From: Trissonchulus latispiculum
Lineage: Eukaryota > Nematoda > Enoplea > Enoplida > Ironidae
Assembly: GCA_030248195.1 (NCBI GenBank)
Contig: JASAND010028082.1
Span: forward strand, 62,001-126,000
Reading direction: 5' to 3'
Length of the DNA: 64,000 nucleotides
Each line of letters begins with the position of its first letter. Within the stretch, counting starts at the first letter, position 1. This document shows positions 44,103 to 54,974 of the stretch, piece after piece. A model generated the notes under the pieces. That model saw nothing but the letters and a program-made list of their open reading frames with translations. It did not search any database and was not told the DNA's origin. The translations under genes were made by a program, and so were the position numbers.

Positions 44103-44954
44103 ATGTTGTTTTCACACTCAACTGTACCAATTCTACGTTCGTGGTTTACTTGGTGCAATAGATACGCTGATTTTGGAGCTATGTTGGTGGATGGATTTAC
44201 AATACCAGTCCTCGTGCTAGTGGCGTCTTTCATGTTAGCGGGTCAGACTATAGGAGATTCTATATCCTGTCAGATTCCTTCCCAGGTGACCGCGCCGGTG
44301 GTAAAATATTTTCTAGATATTTGTTTCTTCAAAACGAATATTCCAGATAAGGATTATTTGCTGTACTATAAACTACCCGAGGAAAGATTTTATATCCACA
44401 TTTATCCGTATATGGGATTTATCGTTATGTTTCTGGCGATACTGCTATATTTTCCCGGAATAGTCTGGAATTTTGCAACGAAAGAATGGGATGATCTTGA
44501 CACAAAAGGTCCCGAACAATTAGCCAAACTGGAGCGGGAGACAGTGTGCTGTAAAGTTTTCTTGTTATATAAGTGTCTAACCATAACAATAATTGTGTGT
44601 GAGTGTATTTTAGTTGGTATATCTCTTTACCCTATAATTGTAAATAATTTTTCGTTAAACTATAGTTTATTCCCAGTTGAAGTGCAATGTGGTGTACCAA
44701 TGTACAGTTTTGGAAATGTTAATATTCAATATATAATGTGTTTACTCCCCCTAAACTTTTATTATTCAAAATTTGTTCCTGTATACTTTGTTTGGCTGTG
44801 TATTTTGCTAATTCTATATGTTCTTCATTTTGGATTTTTATTGTTTCACTTAATAAGGGGTCAAATCTTGAATGATATGGGGTTGCTGCTATATATGCGT
44901 AGAAAAGTCGATAATATTTCATCGAATGCTATCGCCAATGTAACCTATATTTAA
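44103..44954 (+). CDS. Intronless innexin-like gap-junction/hemichannel protein
   Basis: Intact 283-codon ORF with four membrane helices (about residues 32-48, 100-122, 155-182 and 226-251). Extracellular loop 1 has two cysteines (C56, C74) after GQTIGDSISCQIP, the place of the innexin 'G.pI.C..P' motif. YPYMGFIVMFLAILLYFPGI matches the 'Y.w....l..qa.lfy.P...W' second helix. Loop 2 has C196 and C213 in QCGVPMYSFGNVNIQYIMCL followed by LPLNFYYSKF, equivalent to the strongly conserved 'C.f.vr..GN....tvqCvLPiN.fneKif'. It lacks the long cytoplasmic tail usual in cellular innexins (typically 350-450 residues). Innexins form channels between or out of cells in the plasma membrane. Host innexin genes generally have introns; this one has none and has its own TATA box. 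Confidence 0.85.
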   Translation: MLFSHSTVPILRSWFTWCNRYADFGAMLVDGFTIPVLVLVASFMLAGQTIGDSISCQIPSQVTAPVVKYFLDICFFKTNIPDKDYLLYYKLPEERFYIHIYPYMGFIVMFLAILLYFPGIVWNFATKEWDDLDTKGPEQLAKLERETVCCKVFLLYKCLTITIIVCECILVGISLYPIIVNNFSLNYSLFPVEVQCGVPMYSFGNVNIQYIMCLLPLNFYYSKFVPVYFVWLCILLILYVLHFGFLLFHLIRGQILNDMGLLLYMRRKVDNISSNAIANVTYI

Positions 44955-45597
44955 CTGTATTTACTGTATATTAATATTTAGTTTAATTCCATTTAATCCA
45001 ATGACTGTTTATTGCTTTATATATTGTGCACGTATGAATTGTTTCACTTCAGTGCTAATACGCTCCCTTACTTTGTTCCATTCCTTTCTGCACTTTAACT
45101 TTGCAAACTTAAGCGACTGCGTCGCCTGATGTTTTTAGACCGTCGTGTCTCTATCGATAAATAAATACACAATAACATACACTAATACCGCTGTGCTAAA
45201 ATCCAGGAAGACAGCAGCAATTTTCAACTGAGAAAACTAACAACACATTGCATTATTAGCACAACAAAGACAAATTTGCGTGCAACAACAGCAACAGCAA
45301 ATTAATGGGCAACTTGCGTTTCTTTAAGTTAAACGTTAAGCTAAATCTGGTAAAAAAACAACGTTCTCAAAACCTTTTCTTAGAGTGGAGGTGCTGGTCC
45401 TTAGGTTTTTATGCTAGCGGTGGCTGTTACAAAGCTTGCTTAGTTGGGGTAAACTGCTACTTTTTAAGCTGTTGCTACCACTCTGATTCCGGAAAAATTA
45501 ATGCTCTAGACCTACGTATCATCCACATACTTGCATATTCACGAAAAGTTTCGTATCTTGCTTTAATTTCGGGTTCTCTTTCTCTCAGTTCACCAGC

Positions 45598-45778
45598 CAT
45601 GTCAAAGTTTCTGTTTTGCTTGATTTTACTACATATAGTTTATGCAGTAAATGAGGAAAAATACTTTTTTACCATAATATGGATACCGGATCGTGTACTA
45701 GTTTTTCTGTTTCATTTGGGAGACAGCCAACAACATCTAATGCAGCAGAACGTTCTGCAACTGCTAACACCAGTGTAA
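45598..45778 (+). CDS. Possible short secreted/membrane ORF
   Basis: From the ATG at 45598 (MSKFLFCLILLHIVYAVNEE) to the stop at 45778. The start looks like a signal peptide. The 3' half overlaps the RING ORF in another frame. Weak evidence; a longer frame from 45305 is equally possible. Confidence 0.25.
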
Positions 45779-46569
45779 ACACTTCGACCAAGGTAACCAT
45801 CGAGACAGATAATAATGCTGCAACGTCTAGCAATAATGTGGACAGCTACAGTAACGTAGCTGTAGACACAGATAATGATAATGTCAGCGATTCCCAATCC
45901 ACTAATTACCGTTTACGATCTTATTTGTCTTCTCTCAATTTGTCTTCTCAGAACACCGCCGGCCCAAGTCACTCTACTGTATCTGTATTTCCTATTACGA
46001 CCGATTCAGGTGCAGTGCCTAATGAATCGATTTCCGCTTAGAATACCGAGACATCTAGTAATACAGATGTTACATCAGCCCTATTCCAAGATTATGGAAC
46101 TTCGACACCTAGCGACGCTCTCCGTGAACCGACTTCGTCAGTATCGATAACTAATAATACCTCTAACACTGGACAATTTTATTTTTCCCAACTTAACGTG
46201 CGAACGGATAATACTTCGGTTCAACCAGCTCTAATGATCGCATCAGTTCCAACCACATCCAGTGATCCCTGTAGTTCAACTGACGTACCCACATCCGATG
46301 GTGCCTCCAGTTTGAAATTGAGGGGAACGCAGCGCACTGTTTGCATGAATCCTGCGGATCAAACCACAGGAGCCAGCACACCATGCAAACATCTATTTCA
46401 TCCGGCTTGCATTCACAGGTGGACACAAAGTGCAGCAAACTGCCCCCACTGTCGGATCGGAATGGAGTACTACAGATTGCCGAACAACACAGCGATTCAT
46501 GTTAATGTAAGCATTAGTGTGGATACCTTATTTACCACCAATAAAAATTCTTTTGCATCAGTTTTGTAG
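45679..46569 (+). pseudogene. RING-H2 finger protein with one in-frame stop
   Basis: A single frame of 297 codons broken only by a TAG at 46039. The N-terminal two thirds is Ser/Thr/Asn-rich and probably disordered. The C-terminal part holds PCKHLFHPACIHRWTQSAAN followed by CPHCR, the core of a RING-H2 zinc site found in E3 ubiquitin ligases. The usual first C-x2-C reads R-T-V-C here, so the first zinc ligand is missing. In viruses and virus-like elements such proteins redirect host ubiquitination. Either this copy is decayed or the stop is a single recent mutation. It follows the innexin on the same strand. Confidence 0.6.
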
Positions 46570-46755
46570 AGCATGCTAATGTAATTATGTACGTAAATAG
46601 TTGTAAAAGTATGCAAATTTGACGTGTGAAATGTCAAGTTAATGGATTTGTATGAGAAAGAAACGGAGCATGTAGGAGCATCCTTATTTGAAGGTGTAAT
46701 TTGATGAAAATCAACTGTGACTAGGATCAATAACTGGCGACGTCGGCTGCTCATT

Positions 46756-46880
46756 CATGGCTAAGTTTTAGAATAACTTTTATAACTTTAATTGATTTCA
46801 TGGCTAAGTTTTAGAATAACTTTTATAACTTTAATTGATTTCATGGCTAAGTTTTAGAATAACTATTATAACTTTCATTT
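46756..46880. repeat. 43-bp tandem repeat, ~2.9 copies
   Basis: catggctaagttttagaata with the following 23 bases is repeated at 46756, 46799 and 46842. The third copy is diverged at its end. Confidence 0.9.
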
Positions 46881-46899
46881 TTCTAGATTTCTCTCATTA

Positions 46900-48990
46900 C
46901 CTCCCGAGCCGTGTTTCCAAAACGTACTAATCTATGTTTTACTCCTGCGCAAATGAAATGTTACCAGTCATGTCTAAAGCGAGCTCTTTCAGGTACACTT
47001 CACCTCACCACGTGTGTGAGGCTGTCAACTGCAAAGTTAATGTTCGAAATCCACATTAATTGTGGGCCAGATTTTTATCTCAAATCTTGTTTCGTTGCTT
47101 AGTAAAAGGCTCACTGCAGGAATAAGAAGCGTAACCTTTTGTTTTGGCGCCTAGTCTTACGGAAGCTTTCCTACTTATATGAGTATTTAAAATTATTTAG
47201 ATTTTACATGTGTATTCCGACAATTCTTTTGAATTTTTAGCCAATGGTTTTGTTTGTCTAAAAGGAGGACAAAAGCAGAAGTTTAGACCTGGATGTATAT
47301 AGCAACATATCATGGGCAGCGGACTTGGATAGTTTCTTTCAATACGCTAGCCGAGACTCCAAAAGCACAAGGAAAAACACTCCTATTGTGCCAGGGGTTA
47401 CCAAGGCACTGGCTGGGACCCTGAACAATGACTATTCCAAAAGATAAGTTATTGATGTTTTCGCAAGTTTTTTCATTTGTTAAAATTAATCATTGAGCTA
47501 ATTATTATTAATTATTATCCGATGATCAAATCTCCCGTAAATTAACTAAAAGTCAAAAAGAAGATTTAAAGTTCGCAATTAATAATAAATTAATAATAAA
47601 AATACTAATAAGAATAAGAGATCTACGCAACACATTAGGCTGATCAGATTGGGAGAATGTACTAATCTGCACTAATCGGCCGCAAACACGAAATTTTGGA
47701 TCCTACGGATCCGTCAATGAAATTGAACAATCTCAGATTTTCAAGCAAGAATTTTGCAGCTCAAAGTTCTCTGTTGTCATCTGACAACAGGAAATTGATT
47801 ATTGTAGGATGGCACCGCGGTGCCTAAACATCCCCCCTTAATTGTATTTGTACTTATCCGAGATCTTCAAGGAGTTGGCCGGTCAAGGGGGAAACCCCTT
47901 TGAATGGAGCTAACGGGTGGTCAGGATCCAGTAAGTGTATCGTGACCACTTCTGCTCCGGCAGTAGCCTTGCCAATGCCTCGGGTAATTGCGCTATGCAA
48001 TTATTCAGTGCCATTGCCATACCGTGGACCCAGCACAAAATTTGGTATGGCACTACCCCTCATCGCGAAAGGGAATGGGAAAAAAGGGAAAGGGAAAAAA
48101 GGGAAAGGAAAAAAACTGTGACTATTCTAACTTTTCTTATTTTGTACCAAGATGAAGCTGCGTTAGAGTATTTGTTCAGTTTAAGCTTAACTGCCACCTT
48201 ATATTTTATGCTACTAATGATCACCTGTCCATGGCAAGTTTCGATTCTCCCAATCCTGTTTACTTGGATATTGCCAGAAACCATGAAAGAATTGTTCTCG
48301 TGAATTTCGTAAAGCGTTTATGAATGAATGCCACGCCACCCAATAAAGATATGGTATAGGCGCGGAGAGCGCAGTTATTATGGTGTTAAGCCACCACGCA
48401 GACTGGATTGATACGGCTACTGGTCGCGGTCGTGGGCGCTGTGGGCGCAGAATGTGAATTTGATGTTAACTACGCTCATTTAAACTCTATAACGCTTTTT
48501 ATGCGGTTTTTATATTATTTGGAAGACTGCTTTTCTGCGGTTTTTATGTGGTTTTTATGTGGTTTTTTTTATATTATTTGGAAGGCTGCTATATCTGTAC
48601 CTTAAATTTCGTTGTTACGCTGTTCTCGATACTATCAAAATGCCCAGTTCTGGACCCATGACTCTTATTCTACGCTTTACGTTTGCAGTTGATAGTGTTT
48701 TTCTTGCCATTTTTATTAAGTAAAGCTAAGCTACATGTACTCCGATTACTGTACAAAAGCAGCAAAAACAGGTGAATATGCTATTAACAGTTAGGACTCT
48801 CATTTTACCTAGCAACTAATCGCGCTGAATTACAAAGTTGCTGTTTAATCATATAATTAATCCCAGAGAAGTATGAGACTTACGGGCATTCCTTGAATTA
48901 CTACGAGATGCCAAGACAATTTGGATTATTCTAACCCTAACCCTATTAAACGCATTGAGTTGTGAATGTTGCCCTAGTCTAATATTCCTA
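46900..48990. other. Right-hand non-coding part of the Polinton
   Basis: No gene recognised. 47630-48120 includes paired short inverted words (ggatcctacggatcc; tctgttgtcatctgacaacag) and a gggaaa-rich tract (48070-48115), so small repeats have probably inserted. ORFs at 47900-48303 lack family features. Confidence 0.4.
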
Positions 48991-48994
48991 AACT

Positions 48995-49170
48995 GGGAAT
49001 TAATCTAACCCTACTCCTATCAAATAATTCGAGTTGCGGATTAATCACTTACTCTCAGTAGCCCCAAAAACATAGGTAGGGGATTAATCCCAACCACTAA
49101 AATAAATCCCTAAAACAAATTGCAACAGGTGGCCCTTCAGCGGGGTGGATTAAGGAGATTAAGGGGATAT
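48995..49170 (-). repeat. Right terminal inverted repeat (candidate)
   Basis: Reverse complement of the left repeat at 29890-30066. Ends aaggggatat and is followed at once by Gypsy-like coding sequence. Confidence 0.6.
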
Positions 49171-49520
49171 GTGCGTGATATGGCTTCCAGAGGCATTGTT
49201 CACCCCAGTCAATCCCCTGAGCAAATTCTATTGTTCTGGTACGCAAAAAGGATGGCTCCAATCGGTTTTGTGTTGATTATCGAAAACTCAATTCAGGTAC
49301 TAAGAAGGATGTTTACCCACTCCGTCGCATTGACGACATTCTCCATCAATTAGGGAATGCAAGGTATTTCATAACGTTAGATTGCGCCAGTGGATACTAG
49401 CAAACAGAACTAGCTCAAACAGCTAAGGAAAAAACGGCGTTTATTTCCACTGCGAGTCTATACGAATTTAAAGTCCTTCCTTTCGGCTTACAAACACTCC
49501 GCTTTGATTTAACAATCCGC
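49168..49520 (+). pseudogene. Gypsy (Ty3) reverse-transcriptase fragment
   Basis: VRDMASRGIVHPSQSP leads into a second frame with VLVRKKDGSNRFCVDYRKLN, then VYPLRRIDDILHQLGNARYF, ITLDCASGY, and FKVLPFGLQT. These are fingers and palm motif A (the D of LDCASGY) of Ty3/Gypsy reverse transcriptases. A frameshift near 49228 and a stop after CASGY disable it. Motif C (YxDD) is absent because the sequence switches to Polinton polymerase near 49520. Confidence 0.8.
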
Positions 49521-51710
49521 TTTTTAAGCACGAGTTGATTAAGATTGCTAGGAGCCACACTTCTGACCTTGATAAGCCAATTCCTCTCAGGCTTAGCGAA
49601 AGCGAAGAACGCTCATTCAAGGATGCCGTGAACTGTCACATCTGTGATAAACAGCTTCAAGCGGACAGAGTAAGAGATCATTGTCACTTATGTGGAAATT
49701 ACAGGGGTCCAGCACACAACAAATGTAATCAACTATATCGCTTAAACAGAGACGTAACGATTAGATAAAGAAAGTGATAAGGAATGCAAAGAAGCTAAAC
49801 TTGCTGATGGGTACGGCGAAGAGTATACTCCATGGAAGATCAAGTTTATTGACAGTTATCAATTTCTAACATCCTCTTTGGATGCACTTGTAAAGAATCT
49901 GCAGTCTGAACAGCTATTTCTGACGTCAGCTGTTTTCCCTGATGAATCACAACGTGAACTGCTCTTTCGCAAAGGCATATATCCTTATGATTATATGGAT
50001 TTCTGGCATCGCTTTGATGAAGATAAACTTCCACCTAAATCAGCCTTTTATAACCGGCTGATGAACCAGGAAATCTCTGACGAAGATTATGATCATGCAA
50101 CGGAGATTTGGAGGCACTTTAATATTGTAACTCTTGGTGAATATCATGACCTGTACTTGTTATGCGATGTTTTATTACTGGGAGATGTTTTTGAGACTTT
50201 TAGGGCTTTCTGCCTTCAGCATTATGGCTTGGATCCTATCCATTACATTACATTACCAAGTTTTGGATGGGATGCTTGTCTTAAGCTGACTGGAGTAAAG
50301 CTGGAACTTCTCAAAGATGTCAACCAGTACATGTTTTTTGAGCAGGGTATTCGTGGAGGCGTAGCGATGATTTCTCACCGTTATGCCAAAGCAAATAATC
50401 CCTATTTAGAAAATTATGATAGCTCGTTACCATTGTCATATATTTTATATCTTGATGCTAATAACTTGTATGGATGGGCTATGAGTCAAAAATTGCCGTG
50501 TTCAAATTTTCACTGGCTTTCCCAAGCTGAAATTGAGAAAATTGATTGGCATACTGTGGATACAGAGGGAAAGGAGGGATATGTTTTGGAAGTTGATTTG
50601 GGGTACCCAAAAGAACTTCATAATCTTCATAATGCCTATCCCCTGGCACCTGAGAAATTGTGTATTTCCAATGATATGTTATCACCATACTGTAAGGCAT
50701 TGCAGTCGCGTCTTGGTATTAAAACTGGTATTGTGCATAAGCTGGTGCCTAATCTTTCAAATAAGCAAAAGTATATAATTCACTTTCGTAATCTAAAATT
50801 ATATTTATCATTAGGCTTAAAATTACAGCATGTGCATCGCGTCCTGGCATTTAATCAGTCAGCCTGGATGCATAAATATATCGATTTCAATACTGAGATG
50901 CGGAAAGCGGCTACTACTGATTTTGAGAAGAATTTGTTTAAATTATTAAATAACTCTGTATTCGGTAAAACTATGGAAAATGTTCGTCGTTACGTCAATG
51001 TGGAACTAGTACATGAACAAGCTCGGTTTCGCAAACTAGTATCCAAACCTCGTTTTGAGCGGGCAACTGCTTTTAATGAGGATTTGGCTGCTGTTTGTAT
51101 GAGCCGGGCGACGGTTGAGCTTAATAAGCCCATATATGTGGGCTTTACTGTGCTTGATCTGTCAAAATTGCTCATGTACGATTTTCACTATAACCATGTT
51201 ATTGGTAAGTATGGATGTGCTGTGAAATTGCTTTTTACTGATACTGACAGTCTCTGTTATTTAGTTGAATGTAATGATGTATATAAAGATATGTCTGTAG
51301 ATACTGATTTGTTTGACTTTAGCGACTATCCGAAGGATCATCCATTGTATTCTTTGAAAAACAAAAAACAGATTGGTAAAATGAAGGATGAGACTTCAGG
51401 TAGTCCTATTAATGAATTTTGTGGGCTTCGTGCTAAAATGTATAGTTTTGTATGTAATGGTGTGGACAAAAAACGCGCCAAAGGTGTAACAAAGTGTGTA
51501 GTAAAGAATACCTTATGTCATGATGATTTTGTGCAATGTTTGTCTAAAGGGGCCTATCGACGAGATGTAATGGATATGATCAGAAGCGATAAGCATCAAA
51601 TCTACTCTATAAAAACCAACAAAATAAGCTTATCAGCTTTTGATGATAAACGTTACATCCTGGACGATGGCATTGAATCTTATGCTTATGGACATTATGC
51701 AACTCTGTAA
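49510..51710 (+). CDS. Second Polinton DNA polymerase B, N-terminally truncated
   Basis: First part (49535-49768): a zinc-binding endonuclease-VII-like insert, CHICDKQL...VRDHCHLCGNYRGPAH-NKCN. A frameshift and short deletion near 49760 follow. The second frame, open from 49758 to TAA at 51708, holds FIDSYQFLTSSLDALVKN, an exonuclease element (EYHDLYLLCDVLLLGDVF), motif A YLDANNLYGW, motif B KLLNNSVFGKTMEN and motif C TDTDSL at about residues 190, 355 and 454 counted from the ATG at 49878. All catalytic aspartates of the polymerase site are present. The N-terminal zinc fingers and first exonuclease motif are missing because Gypsy sequence lies upstream. Such enzymes copy Polintons by protein priming. 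More than 640 codons without a stop suggest this copy decayed later than the one at 40.7-43.2 kb. Confidence 0.85.
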
Positions 51711-51719
51711 TATGTATCA

Positions 51720-52255
51720 GATTGTTGTGATTGTAGTAACTGCAATAAATAAATAAATTGACTCAAGTGGTTATTGATTGTTGCTATCTAGGAGTTAGGA
51801 GTGTATATTTAGTTTAAGTAGGATTAGTAGGTGATTTTGGAAAATCCAAGGAAGATGTGCATACTAACATCATTACTATTAAGCAGAACGGTGTGGAACC
51901 GACGTAATTGTAGACGTAATTGTAGGGTATCGAGACATCTTTGTGTGGTTCATGAACTTTAAAATAGGTTATCAACTATAACGTTATATATCTACTGTCT
52001 ACTGTAGTAAGGCACTGTTTGCCCACGCTGCCCACAGTGTGGGCGCAGGCTGAATCGGTATTTTCCTTACTACTTAAGACAAACTAAAAAAAAAAGGAGC
52101 ATTTGATGGAGGATTGATCTGATATATACGTCACATGCTATTTCATAGCAATTAATAATTCACCTGCTATTTGGCGGATAGCCCCACTCCAGATGCTGCA
52201 ACAGTTAGAAGCGGGATTTTTTGGTTTTCGGATTTGCGTCAACTTTGCCTCCCAC
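51720..52255. other. No gene recognised
   Basis: 3' flank of the polymerase. An AATAAA occurs at about 51744. The remainder up to the TTAA element is AT-rich. Confidence 0.4.
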
Positions 52256-52260
52256 TTAAT

Positions 52261-53250
52261 TTAAGGTGGTGATTCCTTTTGGAGACATCAACTTTGAACC
52301 ACTATTATTCATTCATTATTTGGAGTTGAGAAGTCATCTTTATATCAAAATGTAGCTTAACCTTTTCTCTTTTCAATGCGTACAATGAATCTAAGTTTGG
52401 CTTTCCAAAATGTTTTTCCTGTCTTTTAGAAGAAGTATAATTTTTCAGATTTTTTGCAGGCTGAAGTAAATTTTTTCGCAGGACATCGGTTGGAGCATTC
52501 GATACCTCTATCAAATAGCTGGGGACCTTTTTTTAGTTATTGTGATATCGCTCTTCGTTATGGAGAAATAAACTAAAATGTCTGCGCAACCTGGATTTTG
52601 CCTACTTTTCACTACTTTGGCAAGCCACTACTTCAGTTAGAAAGCAGCTATCGGGGCAACTAAAAAAGGGTCCCGGGGTATCTTTGTGTAGAACATATCT
52701 GCTAAGTGGCAACTCTCTAGCTTGCATACTAAATTCTGCACAATCGCTGGAAAAAATTTGGTCGTGTTTTTGCAAAAACTACATTTTTTGTGATAGCAGC
52801 ATAAGGGATAGCAATTGTACGATGGTCATGCCTCCGATAATTGGCCTCTGTGAGACCTTTAAATCGACACCCTTAGTTAAATTTTACGGCTTTCGTAGCT
52901 CAAGAAGTAGTGGGTTATTTGATTTCTGCAGAAAGGACAAGTTTTTGATGCCAAAATAAGAAAATTGGCTATATCTCACGATAGGGAAAAGATAGAAAGT
53001 TGCTTCCAAAAGCAAAATTGTAGAGTTTAACGAGTTCTTTCGGATGGATATAGTCATAGCCATGCAGCTGCTGCCAAACTTTCAGAAATTGGCAAAAACC
53101 GCCCTGAACGCAAATGTTGAATTTTTGAAGCGCGATTGCGCAGAGGGTGTTAGAACGCTAAAAGAACTTATTTTGGAAAGTTTCGTTGAATTTCATCCTG
53201 GTTTACGCCGTCAATCAACAATATGTGCAAAAAAGGAATCACCACCTTAA
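52261..53250. mobile_element. TTAA-flanked non-autonomous DNA transposon, copy B
   Basis: Same ends and same internal order as 26231-27199 (TTAAGGTGGTGATTCC ... GGAATCACCACCTTAA), about 990 bp, same orientation. Shared frames around 52684-52959 and 53044-53250 (SCFCKNYIF; KLAKTALN) differ at many positions, so the two copies are old. Confidence 0.75.
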
Positions 53251-53259
53251 GCTGCATTT

Positions 53260-54150
53260 TTTGCGATATTTCGCTGGAATTTTGCGTCATATAATTGTTT
53301 TAGCGTTTTTTGTGCAAAAATTGCTTTATTCATGAAAATTTCGATAATTTCTTTAGTGTAACATGATTTATATAATCGTATGAAAGACTATCTAGAAACT
53401 TGACGCTGTTTAGCAGTAATGCACGATTACAAGACAGATATATACCTATAGATGTGTCCAGTCCACTATACACGACATGGGGTCTGAGGGGCGGACCCCC
53501 TTTAGAAGCGGAAGATGTTTTGTAATTGCAGAAACATCCGTAATGGAAATAATTAAAATTTGGCATCTGATTTGTTGCATCTACGCATATCGTGATTCTG
53601 ACTAAATTTTCGATATTATTGACACAAATCAATATTCCGATGTTTCAATGTTATATAAATCATAAATTAAACATAAATTCTGTTTCGAAAACTCTGATAA
53701 CTACTGACTGTTCCCTGAAAAGATTATTGGAAATGAGTAGCGGGAGCAGGGGGTCTGGGAGGAGAGCGGAGCCCCCAGAAGTTGGGGATTTTTCGCAATT
53801 AATTTGGCATCTGTTACATCTAACTAAAGCATCTAATAATGCGTTATTGTGTTAATTGCATCTAATTACATCGGCTTAGTAATTAAATTGATTGGCTAAA
53901 CAGTGCAAATACTTGTGCAAAAATGTTTCAAAATTGTTCAAAGAATATAAGCTTGACAAAAGGCCAAATTGTACTTATTTTTTAGTTTTCCAGTACTTAT
54001 TCAGAATTCCAGAGTTTTGTGCTAGTGCAGTTTAAAGATATTTTCTGTTAGGTACGAGCTATTTATAATAGTTTTTTATTCTATGCTGAGAAGTAAGTTG
54101 TTTATTGGTTTATTGTTAATCATTATTATATTATCCTTATTATTTGGTTC
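53260..54150. other. No gene recognised
   Basis: Contains two short G-rich words with C-rich partners (53479-53502, 53740-53780) and repeated 'ttggcatctg' words at about 53562 and 53805, perhaps an old repeat. No coding motif. Confidence 0.35.
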
Positions 54151-54152
54151 AG

Positions 54153-54314
54153 GTTCATCTAGGACTGCAAGAACGCATGTATGATCTTCATAAAAATCAG
54201 GAAGCTATCATGAATCAGCTACAATCAGTGAAATCACAGCTAGGCCGAATTCAGAAACTTGTTCATAATGTTTCGGCTAAAAAAGAATTAGCACCAAGGA
54301 GTCCGCAAAGATGA
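54153..54314 (+). CDS. Tentative terminal exon, coiled-coil
   Basis: Acceptor TTTGGTTCAG then 53 codons to TGA. Contains LHKNQEAIMNQLQSVKSQLG with heptad-like hydrophobic spacing. No upstream exon was identified. The MITE at 54341 lies 27 bases after the stop. Confidence 0.3.
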   Translation, partial: VHLGLQERMYDLHKNQEAIMNQLQSVKSQLGRIQKLVHNVSAKKELAPRSPQR

Positions 54315-54340
54315 CATTTTGTGTTATGTTTTACGTCTTA

Positions 54341-54761
54341 CCAAGAGTACATAATGATAAGAGTATGACAAGCCTAACACTCTATGCAGTGTAGGCCAAA
54401 ACTATGCTATGCGCCCTATCGGCTGACCCCCCCCCGCGAATTGACCCCTTGTCACACCGCCCCTATATGGGTACATAGTCCCAAACTGGGGTCACTCACC
54501 CGCTTAGCATGTTTTTTACATGCAAGTGTTAAACATACACGCTTAAACCCCCTCCCCAAATTGGGCCGCTACTAATTTCAACGTGTAATTATGCAAAGCA
54601 GTGAGCGACCCCCGTTTGGACCACGTTTCCATATAGGGCGGTGTGAGAGGGGGTCAATTCGTGGGGGGGGGTCAGCCGATAGCGCGCATAGCATAGTTTT
54701 GGCGTTCACTGCATAGAGTGTTAGGCTTGTCATAGTCTTATCATTATATATGTACTCTTGG
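54341..54761. mobile_element. Fold-back MITE, 421 bp
   Basis: Ends CCAAGAGTACATAAT and ATATATGTACTCTTGG, with long complementary arms (gggcggtgtga against tcacaccgcccct; CGGCTGACCCC against GGGGTCAGCCG). Perfect 5-bp target duplication tctta on both sides. Confidence 0.85.
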
Positions 54762-54974
54762 TCTTACTTATTTACAGAATGTATGGTGAGACGAGAAAGC
54801 GTATTGAGCGAATAAAGTTGGCTAACTTCAATAGCTTGATTCTGGGGATTGAAATGTTGAGGGCTTAAATTGCACATCCTACGATCACTAGTCCAGCTTA
54901 AGTTAGACTTTGACATTACCATTTTATTGAGCAGGCTGTGACGATAAAACAGATAGACAACAATAAACTAGCGG

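Larger units (their letters stand above)
29890..49170. mobile_element. Decayed Maverick/Polinton (adintovirus-like) element
   Basis: About 19.3 kb between inverted copies of a ~175-bp repeat, a size normal for Polintons. It contains their hallmark genes: integrase tail, protein-primed polymerase, major capsid, penton-like and pVI-like proteins, and adenain protease. Structural genes are on the plus strand and the polymerase is on the minus strand. Such elements are virus-like self-synthesising transposons. Most genes carry stops, frameshifts or transposon insertions, so this copy is dead. A HerA/FtsK packaging ATPase was not found. The boundaries are inferred from the inverted repeats. No 6-bp target duplication was seen, and the right end abuts Gypsy sequence, so the limits are provisional. 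Confidence 0.75.

Noticed and set aside
48930..48950. Telomere-like ctaaccctaaccctatt
   Set aside because: Only about two and a half imperfect units, inside a transposon-related region. Not an array.
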